A DNA stretch of 64,000 bases from JBNGOQ01 sp050589645 (GCF_050589645.1 NZ_JBNGOQ010000003.1:62001-126000); one strand, 5' to 3'. Positions 49,942 through 58,496 are shown, numbered from the stretch's first letter. Numbers and translations are program-made. Notes: generated from the sequence alone by a model not told the origin.

Positions 49942-51705
49942 ATGAAAAAGTTTTTGAATTACGCCTTGTACTCAGGCCTACTGATTATGGCGCTTACATT
50001 TTCCTCATGTCAGGAAGAATTTGAGGAATTGCCCGATGGGAACGAGCAAGAGACCATTGTGGCAAGCTCTTCCACCGCTAAACTTATAGAACGAACGTCT
50101 TCCAATGACGGTTCCTTTGACAATATTGTTGACGGTTCCAGTTGTTTTGCCGTTCAATTTCCCTATACCGTAAATGTAAACGGTATTGAAATTACCATTG
50201 ATTCCTTAGAGGATCTTCACTTGATCGAGGATATTTTTGATGAGGTCGATGTAGATGAGGATATTTTGGAAATCCTTTTCCCCATTACCATCACCCTCCC
50301 CGATTTTAGCGAGATCGTGATCAACAGCAAGGAAGACTTGCGCGAACTCGCCGAAGATTGTATTGAGGGCGGTGATGATGACGATATTGAGTGTATTGAC
50401 TTTGTGTACCCCATTACCTTGTTCACTTTTGATATAAACGAGCAGCAGACCGGATCCGTTACTGTAGAGAGCGATAAGGACCTGCGACGGTTCTTTGCCG
50501 GACTCGATGACGATGATCTGATCAGTATCCAATTCCCAGTTACCCTAAAACTGTTTGATGGTACGGAGATCGTTGTGGATAGCAATGCAGAGTTGGCCAA
50601 TGCCATAGAAAATGCCAAGGAAACCTGTGATGAGGACGATGACGACGATTTCAACGATGACGATTTTGAGGATGGCCGTTTGGATATCTGTCTAACCGCA
50701 TGCCCTTGGGTGGTGAAGGAAGTAGAGCGCGATGGTGTAAACCAGACCGATCAGTACTTTGAGTACCTAATGACCTTTACCGAAGATGGCGGTGTTACCG
50801 TCAAGGATAGAATGGGCAACAACATTGAAGGTACCTGGAGTACCCGTATCACGGACCGTGGCGCCTTGTTGAAACTGGAATTCGACGTGTTGGTCGACTT
50901 TAGCCTGGAGTGGTTTGTTTATGAAATCGGTGATCATACGATCAAACTCTATACCGAAGGAGGTAACAAGATCATCATGAAGCAGATCTGTAAGGACGAG
51001 GAAACTGGCCCCGATACCCTAAGGGAAATATTGAAGGAGTGCGAGTGGATCATCAAAAAGGTGAAGAACCAAGGCGAGGAAATCGACCGATTGATCGGCT
51101 TTGAATTCAAGTTCTTGCCCGAAGGTGTAGTTACCTTGAGCAATGGAACCACCACTTCCGAAGGTACCTGGGAAATTGCAATGAACGATGATGGCATCTT
51201 GGTAATGGCCATAACCATGGGCGATGAACCCGGTGTGAGTTTTGAATGGCCTTTGCGCGACCTAGATGATAACCGTTTGAAGTTTGAGGTAGAGGAAATC
51301 GATTACGAGCTGGTATTGCTAAGGGTATGTGATGACAGTGTAGAGGATGGTGATATCCCTGAAATCAGGAATGTCCTGATGGGAGGCGATTGGATTGTAG
51401 CTTCCTATATCGATAATGAGGTGGATGAAACAGCCGATTTTGCCGGAATGGACTTCTCCTTTACCGCAGACCATAAGGTTACCGTTTCCACCAATGCCGA
51501 CCCTCTTTTGGATGGCTTGTGGAGAGTCCTCAGGGATGACGACGGTCAAATTAAAGTATACCTGAACTTTGGCGGGGATGATGTGGTTCCCCTAGGAGAA
51601 CTTACAGACGATTGGGATCTGGTATCCATTACCGCCGACCGCATAGAGCTGAAGGATATCAGTGGTGATGAAACTGTGGAAACCCTGGTTTTCGAAAAGA
51701 AATAA
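49942..51705 (+). CDS. Acidic repeat lipoprotein divergent from the ECF sigma gene
   Basis: 587 residues. Lipoprotein signal ending LTFSSC. The N-terminal half has four imperfect repeats of the form FP-I/V-T-strand-(D)G-x-E-I-x-I/V-DS-x-EDL: at about 72, 113, 156 and 198. They are joined by Asp-rich linkers (GGDDDDIECIDF, CDEDDDDDFNDDD). The C-terminal half holds three lipocalin-like modules of about 105 residues, each opening with a W-containing strand (CPWVVKEV, CEWIIKKV, GDWIVASY) and containing EGTWxI/DGLWRV. No enzyme motif. Surface-anchored, perhaps calcium-binding through the acidic linkers (inference). Its place opposite the sigma gene suggests it is part of that regulon. Confidence 0.8.
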   Translation: MKKFLNYALYSGLLIMALTFSSCQEEFEELPDGNEQETIVASSSTAKLIERTSSNDGSFDNIVDGSSCFAVQFPYTVNVNGIEITIDSLEDLHLIEDIFDEVDVDEDILEILFPITITLPDFSEIVINSKEDLRELAEDCIEGGDDDDIECIDFVYPITLFTFDINEQQTGSVTVESDKDLRRFFAGLDDDDLISIQFPVTLKLFDGTEIVVDSNAELANAIENAKETCDEDDDDDFNDDDFEDGRLDICLTACPWVVKEVERDGVNQTDQYFEYLMTFTEDGGVTVKDRMGNNIEGTWSTRITDRGALLKLEFDVLVDFSLEWFVYEIGDHTIKLYTEGGNKIIMKQICKDEETGPDTLREILKECEWIIKKVKNQGEEIDRLIGFEFKFLPEGVVTLSNGTTTSEGTWEIAMNDDGILVMAITMGDEPGVSFEWPLRDLDDNRLKFEVEEIDYELVLLRVCDDSVEDGDIPEIRNVLMGGDWIVASYIDNEVDETADFAGMDFSFTADHKVTVSTNADPLLDGLWRVLRDDDGQIKVYLNFGGDDVVPLGELTDDWDLVSITADRIELKDISGDETVETLVFEKK

Positions 51706-51731
51706 GATATTTGCCCCTAATTTTTTGGAAA

Positions 51732-51760
51732 GGGCAGTTCCGTCAGGAGCTGCCTTTTTC
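51732..51760 (+). terminator. Intrinsic terminator after the acidic lipoprotein gene
   Basis: GGCAGTTCC (51733-51741) pairs with GGAGCTGCC (51746-51754) with one T:G pair and loop GTCA, followed by TTTTT, 27 bp after the stop codon. Confidence 0.88.
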
Positions 51761-51801
51761 TGTTTTATATTTTTAAGCTTCCCACTTCGCATGGTAATGC
51801 T

Positions 51802-51809
51802 TAAATTTG
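51802..51809 (+). promoter_or_regulatory. -7 element of the ffh promoter
   Basis: TAAATTTG matches TAnnTTTG exactly, 25 bp before the ffh start and after the preceding terminator. No TTG at the usual -33 distance. Confidence 0.55.
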
Positions 51810-51834
51810 CACTTTCTGTAAAGAGATCAAGACC

Positions 51835-53172
51835 ATGTTCGACAATTTAAGCGAGAAGTTAGATAAAGCACTCCACGTCCTCAAGGGACATGGACAGATT
51901 ACTGAAATAAACGTTGCCGAAACCGTAAAGGAAGTACGCCGGGCTTTATTGGATGCCGATGTCAATTTTAAGATTGCCAAGGAGTTTACCAATAGGGTAC
52001 GGGAAAAGGCCTTGGGGCAGAACGTGCTTACCACCTTGCAGCCTGGCCAATTAATGGTAAAGATTGTTAAGGACGAACTCACCGAATTAATGGGCGGGGA
52101 GACCGAAGGAATCGATCTTTCCGGGGACCCATCCGTCATCCTGATGTCCGGCCTGCAGGGATCTGGTAAAACTACCTTTTCCGGAAAACTGGCCAATTAC
52201 CTGAAGCACAAGAAAAGTAAAAAACCGCTATTGGTGGCCTGTGATGTATATCGTCCGGCAGCCATCGATCAGTTGCACGTGGTGGGCGACCAGATTGGGA
52301 TAGAGGTGTTTTCGGACAGGGAGAACAACGACCCGGTTAGCCTTGCCAAGGCAGGGATTGCGCACGCAAAGGCCAATGGTTTCAACGTGGTGATCATTGA
52401 TACCGCGGGACGCTTGGCGGTCGATGAGCAGATGATGGATGAGATCGCCAATATCCATACGGCCGTAAAACCCCAAGAAACCCTGTTCGTGGTCGACTCC
52501 ATGACCGGTCAGGATGCCGTAAATACGGCCAAGGCTTTCAACGACATTCTCAATTTTGATGGTGTAATTCTGACCAAATTGGATGGTGATACCCGGGGCG
52601 GTGCCGCTATATCCATTAAATCAGTGGTGGACAAACCCATAAAATTCATCGGTACCGGCGAAAAGATGGATGCCATAGATGTGTTCCACCCTTCGCGTAT
52701 GGCCGACCGTATTTTGGGGATGGGCGATGTTATTTCCCTAGTGGAACGGGCACAGGATCAGTTCGATGAGGAACAGGCTCGCAAAATCCAGAAAAAAATT
52801 GCCAAGAACAAGTTTGGGTTCGATGATTTTCTGAGCCAGATCCAGCAGATAAAAAAGATGGGGAACCTAAAGGATCTTATGGGGATGATTCCAGGGGCCG
52901 GAAAGGCCTTAAAAGGGTTGGACATTGATGATGATGCCTTTAAGCATATTGAAGCCATGATCCATTCCATGACCCCGGATGAACGGGCAACCCCCGCAAA
53001 ATTGAACGCCAGCAGAAAAAAACGTATTGCAAAGGGCAGTGGGCGTACCATTCAGGAAGTGAACCAACTCTTAAAACAGTTTGAACAAATGAGCAAGATG
53101 ATGAAGATGATGCAAGGCGGTGGCGGCAAAAAAATGATGCAGATGATGGGCGCCATGAAGGGGATGCGGTAA
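51835..53172 (+). CDS. ffh: Signal recognition particle protein Ffh (SRP54)
   Basis: 445 residues. The N domain (MFDNLSEKLDKALHVLKGHGQITEINVAETVKEVRRALLDADVN) precedes the G domain with P-loop GLQGSGKTTFSGKLA, DVYRPAAIDQL, DTAGRLAVDEQMM, and TKLDGDTRGGAA. The M domain follows with GDVISLVERAQ and SGRTIQEVNQLLKQFEQM. The methionine-rich end (SKMMKMMQGGG, KKMMQMMGAMKGMR) binds signal sequences and 4.5S RNA. It targets inner-membrane proteins to SecY. The gene's stop is followed within 6 bp by a 7-bp repeat array. Confidence 0.98.
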   Translation: MFDNLSEKLDKALHVLKGHGQITEINVAETVKEVRRALLDADVNFKIAKEFTNRVREKALGQNVLTTLQPGQLMVKIVKDELTELMGGETEGIDLSGDPSVILMSGLQGSGKTTFSGKLANYLKHKKSKKPLLVACDVYRPAAIDQLHVVGDQIGIEVFSDRENNDPVSLAKAGIAHAKANGFNVVIIDTAGRLAVDEQMMDEIANIHTAVKPQETLFVVDSMTGQDAVNTAKAFNDILNFDGVILTKLDGDTRGGAAISIKSVVDKPIKFIGTGEKMDAIDVFHPSRMADRILGMGDVISLVERAQDQFDEEQARKIQKKIAKNKFGFDDFLSQIQQIKKMGNLKDLMGMIPGAGKALKGLDIDDDAFKHIEAMIHSMTPDERATPAKLNASRKKRIAKGSGRTIQEVNQLLKQFEQMSKMMKMMQGGGGKKMMQMMGAMKGMR

Positions 53173-53173
53173 A

Positions 53174-53237
53174 TTTAAGTTCAAAGTTCAAAGTTCAAAG
53201 TTCAAAGTTCAAAGTTCAAAGTTCAAAGTTCAAAGTT
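53174..53237. repeat. Eight tandem copies of the 7-bp unit GTTCAAA
   Basis: GTTCAAA is repeated eight times without change from 53179 to 53234, plus a partial copy to 53237. The array begins TTTAAGTTCAAAG (53174-53186), which is found inverted with one extra base at 53650-53663 on the far side of the next gene. Confidence 0.95.
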
Positions 53238-53248
53238 AATGCGTACAA

Positions 53249-53644
53249 ATGGCTACGATTGAAAAGTTTGAAGATTTGGAAATATGGCAACTGGCTAGAG
53301 AAATATGCGATGATATGTTCAAGCTTATTCAAAGCACTTCTTTAGGGAATGACTATGCCTTACGCGATCAGATAAACAGATCTTCTGGATCAGTGATGGA
53401 TAATATTGCGGAAGGTTTTGAACGAAATGGGAACAAGGAGTTTATTCAATTTTTAAGTATCTCCAAAGCGTCCTGTGGGGAGCTTCGATCACAACTCTAT
53501 AGGGCCTTAGATCGGAAATACCTTGGCAAGGCACTGTTTGAAAAGTACTTGGAGAAACTCATGTTGGAAAGTAAGAAAATAAGCTCCTTTATCAAATATC
53601 TTAATCAATCTGAGTATAAAGGCAGCAAGTATAATCGACCATAA
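53249..53644 (+). CDS. Four-helix bundle protein (23S rRNA intervening-sequence / S23 family)
   Basis: 131 residues. The family start FEDLEIWQLAREICDDMFKL is followed by DYALRDQINRSSGSVMDNIAEGFERNGNKEFIQFLSISKASCGELRSQLYRALD, the whole TIGR02436-type four-helix bundle. Members are encoded within 23S rRNA intervening sequences, as free genes scattered in Bacteroidetes genomes, and as Avd proteins of diversity-generating retroelements. No reverse transcriptase or template repeat is nearby, so this is the free type. Function unknown; RNA or DNA binding is suspected from the family. It sits between ffh and folD, bounded by 7-bp arrays and inverted repeats. Confidence 0.92.
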   Translation: MATIEKFEDLEIWQLAREICDDMFKLIQSTSLGNDYALRDQINRSSGSVMDNIAEGFERNGNKEFIQFLSISKASCGELRSQLYRALDRKYLGKALFEKYLEKLMLESKKISSFIKYLNQSEYKGSKYNRP

Positions 53645-53649
53645 AATAA

Positions 53650-53679
53650 CTTTGAACCTTAAACCTTAAACCTTAAACC
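53650..53679. repeat. Inverted end repeat and three copies of the 7-bp unit CCTTAAA
   Basis: CTTTGAACCTTAAA (53650-53663) is the inverse of the left-hand TTTAAGTTCAAAG with one inserted base. CCTTAAA then repeats three times (53657-53677). It stops 6 bp before the folD start codon. Confidence 0.9.
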
Positions 53680-53685
53680 AACCAT

Positions 53686-54570
53686 ATGGAATTACTTGAC
53701 GGAAAGAAGGTATCCGATCAGATTAAGGACGAAATCGCCGCTGAGGTGGCCCAGATGGTCCAACGCGGGGAAAAAGTGCCTCATTTGGCCGCTGTGTTGG
53801 TAGGGAATGATGGGGCCAGTCTCACCTATGTGGGAAGCAAAGTGCGCTCCTGCGAACGTATTGGCTTTGAATCTACCCTGGTGCATTTGCCCGATACCAC
53901 TTCGGAGGAAGAGCTTCTGGAAAAAATCCATGAATTGAATATGGACGATTCCATTGACGGCTTTATCATTCAATTGCCATTGCCCAAACAGATCGATGAA
54001 CAAAAGGTGCTTATGGCCGTGGATCCCGATAAGGATGTAGATGGCTTTCATCCTACCAATTTTGGGAGAATGGCCTTGGATATGGAATCCTTTAACCCTG
54101 CCACGCCCTATGGCATTATGGAACTCTTAAAACGGTATGGTGTGGTTACCGAGGGAAAACACGCGGTGATTATCGGGAGAAGTCATATCGTTGGCCGGCC
54201 CATTAGCATTTTGTTGAGCCAAAAGGCCAATCCGGGAAATGCCACCGTAACCCTTGCCCATAGCCGTACCAAGGATTTAAAGGCACTGACCTTACAGGCC
54301 GATATTATTGTATCTGCCCTTGGCGTACCCCATTTTTTGAAAGCGGATATGGTGAAGGAGGGGGCCGCGATCATCGACGTGGGGATTACCAGAGTGCCCG
54401 ATGATTCGCGCGAACGAGGGTATTACATTGCCGGTGATGTGGATTTTAAGGCGGTTTCCCAAAAAGCCTCCTATATTACCCCGGTTCCGGGAGGAGTAGG
54501 GCCCATGACCATAGCCATGCTGCTCAAGAACACGTTACTGGCCAGGGAACGCCATAGAAGCAAAAAATAA
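53686..54570 (+). CDS. folD: Bifunctional methylenetetrahydrofolate dehydrogenase/cyclohydrolase
   Basis: 294 residues. It interconverts 5,10-methylene- and 10-formyl-tetrahydrofolate using NADP. The N-terminal catalytic domain has LTYVGSKVRSCERIGF (YxxxK lysine), DGFIIQLPLPKQID and DPDKDVDGFHPTNFGRM. The nucleotide domain has VIIGRSHIVGRPISILL and VTLAHSRTKDL. The terminal block is TPVPGGVGPMTIAMLLKNTL. Its start lies only 6 bp after the right-hand repeat of the inserted four-helix-bundle cassette, so its native leader may have been replaced. Confidence 0.97.
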   Translation: MELLDGKKVSDQIKDEIAAEVAQMVQRGEKVPHLAAVLVGNDGASLTYVGSKVRSCERIGFESTLVHLPDTTSEEELLEKIHELNMDDSIDGFIIQLPLPKQIDEQKVLMAVDPDKDVDGFHPTNFGRMALDMESFNPATPYGIMELLKRYGVVTEGKHAVIIGRSHIVGRPISILLSQKANPGNATVTLAHSRTKDLKALTLQADIIVSALGVPHFLKADMVKEGAAIIDVGITRVPDDSRERGYYIAGDVDFKAVSQKASYITPVPGGVGPMTIAMLLKNTLLARERHRSKK

Positions 54571-54597
54571 CTCCCTGTAGCAGTACAGCGATGCCGT

Positions 54598-54738
54598 TTA
54601 GGCCTTGATTTCGATTTTTGATTGTGTGGAATCGACCGGTGTTATGACGTCAAGGTCAGAACCTCCTTCGTCATTGGTACAGCTGCTAAAGTAGCATACT
54701 AGGGTCAACACGGATAAAACAAGCAAGATCTTCTTCAT
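54598..54738 (-). CDS. Small hypothetical lipoprotein, 46 residues
   Basis: Short frame starting at the ATG at 54738: MKKILLVLSVLTLVCYFSSC is a full lipoprotein signal with lipobox cysteine at residue 20. It is followed by a short acidic mature part (TNDEGGSDLDVITPVDSTQS, ending KIEIKA). No recognised family. The typical signal plus in-frame stop make a real gene plausible; it might also be the N-terminal remnant of a longer lipoprotein. Confidence 0.6.
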   Translation of the reverse strand: MKKILLVLSVLTLVCYFSSCTNDEGGSDLDVITPVDSTQSKIEIKA

Positions 54739-54828
54739 AAATCAGGTGTTTAGTAGGTATATTACCCAATTTGTCGTGTCCCTATAACGAAAAAAATGTC
54801 AATTTCTTATATGGTGTTGAACTGATTT

Positions 54829-56166
54829 TTACCCGCTTTTAGCATGCTTATCGGTTCTCCCATTTTCATAGATTCCCTGTAAAGCTTGGGTTTTTCCTGC
54901 TTCCGATTTTAAAAAGTGCACCCGAAAATAGGGGATTTCCTCAATGGAAAACAGCACATCTGACATGGGGTTCAGCTTATATTTTGGACCTTCCTCCCTT
55001 TGATAGAAGAGTTTTCCGTTTTCTAGGGTAATCTTTCTTGGCCCGTACTTGCCCACGTAGGCTTCCAGGGTTTTTTTGGCGACCGATATGGGTTGTTCTT
55101 TGGCCCGTAAAGCGGGTAGATGCCAATCATAGGTAAGGGCAACATCCGCATGCTCCCTTTTTAAATTTTCCAATGCCTTGATATGGGCGGTCAACAGTGC
55201 TTTGTCCGAAGGCACATTAATGTCCGGTACTACCCCTGTACCTTCCCAATTGGTGTTGGTAATCGGGTTAATGGCCCGACCAATAGGTACCTGCAGCACA
55301 AATTTATCGGAAGCGGCCACCCGGTCTACAGGATGGGCCCCACCTCCGGTGGTTTCCCCAACAATAGTGGCTCTTTCAAGATTCTTGAGGTTATAGGTAA
55401 ACTCTTCAGCTGCGGAAAAGGTATACTTGCTGGTGAGTACATACACATCCAGATCTGGCCTGCGTTTGCCAGGTACATAGGGCAAGGTCCATGTTTGGGT
55501 AGTTTGGTCTGTTTGTCTCCAATAAAAACTGTTGAGGTGAATGGGTTCGGCATCAAAGAGGTAGCTCGTTATGAGCTGGATCATGCTCGGGGAGCCACCA
55601 CCATTTTGTCGTAGATCAATGATAAGGGCATCGGCATTTTCAAAGAAGTTCATGGCGGTGGCCGCGGTCTCCCCCGCATAGCGGGTATCTTCAAAGCCGC
55701 TGAGGTTCAGATACCCTACATTTCCCTCCAAAACGGTGAGTTGCTTAAAACCAAAATTTCTTCTTTTGGCCGCGGCCAAGCGCTGTTGGGCAAAGGCGAT
55801 ACTGTCCTCTTTGCTGACGGTAACCTGGTTTTCCACTACCCATCCTGGATTGTACTGCAGTGAGAAATGCAAATCCTTGCTCAAACTCCGTAAGTCTTCC
55901 GTTATCTTACCGGCCAGCTCTGCCGGGTCTCGAAGCGGGGTATAGATACCCTTCCTAAGGTTTTCCTTTAGGGCCATACCCACTTTTTTGGCCGTTTCGG
56001 GAAAAATGTAGTTTTCGTCCAGCAATTGGGCTACGGAATTGATCAACGCCTCCTGTTCCTGGTTGGTAAAAGCATGGGATACATCTTCCTGTGCGCGGAT
56101 TTCAAGGAATGCAAGGCAGGCGAAAAGCGCCATACCCCATCTCAGGGTTTTTTTTTTGTTTATCAT
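54829..56166 (-). CDS. Secreted S41-family peptidase
   Basis: 445 residues, signal peptide ending EIRAQ. The N-terminal helical part (QEALINSVAQLLDENYIFPETAKKVG) is typical of the IRBP/Tsp-like group. The S41 core follows: VGYLNLSGFEDTRYAGE, DALIIDLRQNGGGSPSMIQLITSYLF, and the nucleophile serine in YVLTSKYTFSAAEEFTYNLKNLERATIVGETTGGGAHPV, with the associated Glu. No PDZ domain, so it is the short type. It starts 11 bp after a MarR-family gene on the same strand and is probably cotranscribed with it. Confidence 0.9.
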   Translation of the reverse strand: MINKKKTLRWGMALFACLAFLEIRAQEDVSHAFTNQEQEALINSVAQLLDENYIFPETAKKVGMALKENLRKGIYTPLRDPAELAGKITEDLRSLSKDLHFSLQYNPGWVVENQVTVSKEDSIAFAQQRLAAAKRRNFGFKQLTVLEGNVGYLNLSGFEDTRYAGETAATAMNFFENADALIIDLRQNGGGSPSMIQLITSYLFDAEPIHLNSFYWRQTDQTTQTWTLPYVPGKRRPDLDVYVLTSKYTFSAAEEFTYNLKNLERATIVGETTGGGAHPVDRVAASDKFVLQVPIGRAINPITNTNWEGTGVVPDINVPSDKALLTAHIKALENLKREHADVALTYDWHLPALRAKEQPISVAKKTLEAYVGKYGPRKITLENGKLFYQREEGPKYKLNPMSDVLFSIEEIPYFRVHFLKSEAGKTQALQGIYENGRTDKHAKSG

Positions 56167-56177
56167 GACCGTTCGTT

Positions 56178-56615
56178 TTATGATTTACAGTTGTCGGCGA
56201 TTATTTTTAATGTTCGATTTAATTGATTGATGTCTTCATTCATAAGGGTTTCCAATGCCGTTTTTCTATTGCTAATGATCAGGGGCCATAAATCGGCTAT
56301 GATGGCATCACCATGTGCGGTCAGTGCTAAGGAGAATCGTCTTCTGTCCTTGGAGTGCGGGGAACGTTCAATGTATTTTTTTTCCACCAGAAGCTGCACT
56401 ATCCTGGTCACCGAGGCGTAGTCCTTAAACAGCTTGTCCGCAATGCGCTGCTGTGTCAGTTCCGGATTTTCCTTTACTACCTTTAGCAACAGCCATTGGT
56501 CAATGGTGATGTCGAATCCCTTAGCTGTGATGGCCTTTTGGGCAAACTTCCTATAGGTTTTTATCGCCTTCTCAATGTTGTAGAAAACCGTATAGTCCAG
56601 GGGCAACAACTCCAT
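56178..56615 (-). CDS. MarR-family transcriptional regulator
   Basis: 145 residues from the ATG at 56615 (MELLPLDYTVFYNIEKAI); a longer reading to 56651 would run through the operator palindrome and lacks support. The winged helix is seen in ELTQQRIADKLFKDYASVTRIVQLLVEKKYIERSPHSKDRRRFSLALTAHG (about residues 50-100), including the wing with the DRR motif. A perfect inverted repeat six bases before the start codon suggests autoregulation. Operon partner is the S41 peptidase gene; the esterase gene is divergent. Confidence 0.92.
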   Translation of the reverse strand: MELLPLDYTVFYNIEKAIKTYRKFAQKAITAKGFDITIDQWLLLKVVKENPELTQQRIADKLFKDYASVTRIVQLLVEKKYIERSPHSKDRRRFSLALTAHGDAIIADLWPLIISNRKTALETLMNEDINQLNRTLKIIADNCKS

Positions 56616-56620
56616 TTCCT

Positions 56621-56655
56621 TTATTTGATACAAATATAATTGATATATCAAATAA
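56621..56655. promoter_or_regulatory. Candidate MarR operator: perfect 10-bp inverted repeat
   Basis: TTATTTGATA (56621-56630) and TATCAAATAA (56646-56655) are exact inverses, 15 bp apart. Between them CAAATATA is TATATTTG on the minus strand, a full -7 element for the MarR gene, so repressor and polymerase would compete. Confidence 0.7.
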
Positions 56656-56688
56656 AAAAAATATAATTCTTGTTAAATCTTATTTCGA

Positions 56689-56720
56689 TTTGACGCTCGT
56701 GAGGAAATCAGTACCTTTTG
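56689..56720 (+). promoter_or_regulatory. Probable promoter of the esterase gene
   Basis: TTTG (56689-56692), 19-bp spacer, then TACCTTTTG (56712-56720), the TAnnTTTG pattern with one extra T. Because it overlaps the 5' end of the longest open frame, translation must begin downstream at 56738. Confidence 0.55.
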
Positions 56721-56737
56721 TACAAATTTCCAACCCT

Positions 56738-58474
56738 ATGAGAAAACAGATTTTATTGGCACTGTTTCCTGCCCTGATGTTTCTGGGCTGTGCCACCGAC
56801 ACCGCAGAAAAAACCCAATTTGCCATTGAAGTTTCCTTTTCGGAACAGGCGAGCAGTGCTTCTTTGGATGGCCGACTTTTACTGATGCTTTCCAATTCGG
56901 ACGAAAATGAGCCGCGTTTCCAGATCAATGATGGTCTAAAGACCCAATTGATCTATGGGATGAACGTTGAGGGTATGGCTCCCGAAGAAAGCATGGTCTT
57001 TGACGAAAAGGTGTTTGGTTCCCCCTTGCCCAGTTTGGCCGACATACCAGCTGGGGAGTACTTCGTACAGGCCCTGTTGCATGTCTATGAAACCTTTGAA
57101 CTCTCCACAGGACATACCGTAAAGCTTCCTATGGACAATGGGGAGGGGCAGCAATGGAACCGATCTCCCGGAAATCTATATAGCAAGCCGGTTAAGGTGA
57201 CCATTTCGGAAGATGGAGTCCAAAATTTTGGCGTTGTAATGGATCAGCTTATTCCGCCCATAACGCCCGCGGAGGATACGGAGTGGATCAAGCACATCCG
57301 GATAAAGTCCGAAAAGCTTTCTGAGTTTTGGGGCAGGGATATGTACCTGGGTGCCCATGTGCTCTTGCCCAAGGGTTTTGAGGAACATCCGGAGGCAAAA
57401 TACCCGCTGATGATCTTCCACGGGCATTTTCCCGATGATTTTGGCGGCTTTCGCACCCTTCCTCCCGACACGGACCTGGAACCGGACTATTCGGAACGCT
57501 TTGGTGTGAAAGGCTATAACATCATACAACAGCAGGAGGCTTATGATTTTTACAAGCGTTGGAACGAACCTGATTTTCCACGCTTCCTGATTGTGGAAAT
57601 ACAGCATCCCACACCCTACTACGATGATTCGTATGCGGTGAATTCGGCCAACCAGGGGCCCTATGGAGATGCCATTACCTATGAACTGATACCTCATATT
57701 GAAAAGCAATTTAGAGGTCTTGGCGAAGGATGGTCACGGTTCTTGTACGGTGGTTCCACGGGAGGCTGGGAGGCTCTGGCCGTGCAGGTAAAGTATCCTG
57801 ATGACTATAACGGCTGTTTTGCGGCCTGCCCCGATCCCATTGATTTTAGGGCCTATTGTCTCACCAATATCTATGCCGATGAAAATGCCTATTATTATGA
57901 GAGCGATTTTAAGAAGGTGGAAGTGCCCAGTCACCGGGACTATTTGGGCCACGTGCACACCACACTCCGGGAGGGCAACCATCGGGAGTTGGTTTTAGGC
58001 GATAAATCGCGCTCCGGCCAACAATGGGATATTTGGGAGGCTACCTATTCGCCACAGGGAGAAGATGGGTATCCCGTAAGGCTATGGGACAAGATGACCG
58101 GGGAAATAGACCATTCCGTGGCCGACTATTGGAAGGAAAACTATGATCTTCGCTACATCATGGAGCGCGATTGGGACAAGTTGGGCGAAAAACTGCAAGG
58201 GAAGATCCATATCTATTGCGGGGATATGGACAATTATTACCTGAACAATGCGGTCTATCTCATGGAGGATTTCCTAGAACAGACCACCGACCCGTATTAT
58301 GATGGGGAGGTTACTTATGGTGACCGTGCCGAGCATTGCTGGAACGGCGACCCCGATCAACCAAATCACATTAGCCGCCTGCGTTACAACAGCATGTACG
58401 TGCCCAAGATCATGAAACGTATCGCGGAAAGCGCACCCAAGGGGGCCGATCTTAGCAGTTGGCGTTATAAATGA
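56738..58474 (+). CDS. Lipoprotein with putative esterase (alpha/beta-hydrolase) domain
   Basis: 578 residues from the ATG at 56738, where a lipoprotein signal starts (MRKQILLALFPALMFLGC, cysteine 18). The upstream TTG at 56690 would place a promoter inside the gene. An N-terminal beta domain (about 25-180) is followed by the hydrolase. YPLMIFHGHFPDDFGGF holds the oxyanion region, the nucleophile elbow is YGGSTGGWEALAVQVKYPDDYNG (G-x-S-x-G), IYCGDMDNYYLNNAV holds the Asp, and RAEHCWNGD holds the His. This two-domain layout matches large secreted esterases of Bacteroidetes. Substrate unknown. Divergent from the MarR gene, 22 bp before a GNAT gene. Confidence 0.8.
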   Translation: MRKQILLALFPALMFLGCATDTAEKTQFAIEVSFSEQASSASLDGRLLLMLSNSDENEPRFQINDGLKTQLIYGMNVEGMAPEESMVFDEKVFGSPLPSLADIPAGEYFVQALLHVYETFELSTGHTVKLPMDNGEGQQWNRSPGNLYSKPVKVTISEDGVQNFGVVMDQLIPPITPAEDTEWIKHIRIKSEKLSEFWGRDMYLGAHVLLPKGFEEHPEAKYPLMIFHGHFPDDFGGFRTLPPDTDLEPDYSERFGVKGYNIIQQQEAYDFYKRWNEPDFPRFLIVEIQHPTPYYDDSYAVNSANQGPYGDAITYELIPHIEKQFRGLGEGWSRFLYGGSTGGWEALAVQVKYPDDYNGCFAACPDPIDFRAYCLTNIYADENAYYYESDFKKVEVPSHRDYLGHVHTTLREGNHRELVLGDKSRSGQQWDIWEATYSPQGEDGYPVRLWDKMTGEIDHSVADYWKENYDLRYIMERDWDKLGEKLQGKIHIYCGDMDNYYLNNAVYLMEDFLEQTTDPYYDGEVTYGDRAEHCWNGDPDQPNHISRLRYNSMYVPKIMKRIAESAPKGADLSSWRYK

Positions 58475-58496
58475 TTATGGGCGAAGTCTTAACCGT

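Noticed and set aside
53174..53680. Diversity-generating retroelement with Avd-like protein
   Set aside because: The four-helix-bundle protein resembles Avd, but no reverse transcriptase, template repeat or variable repeat is present nearby.
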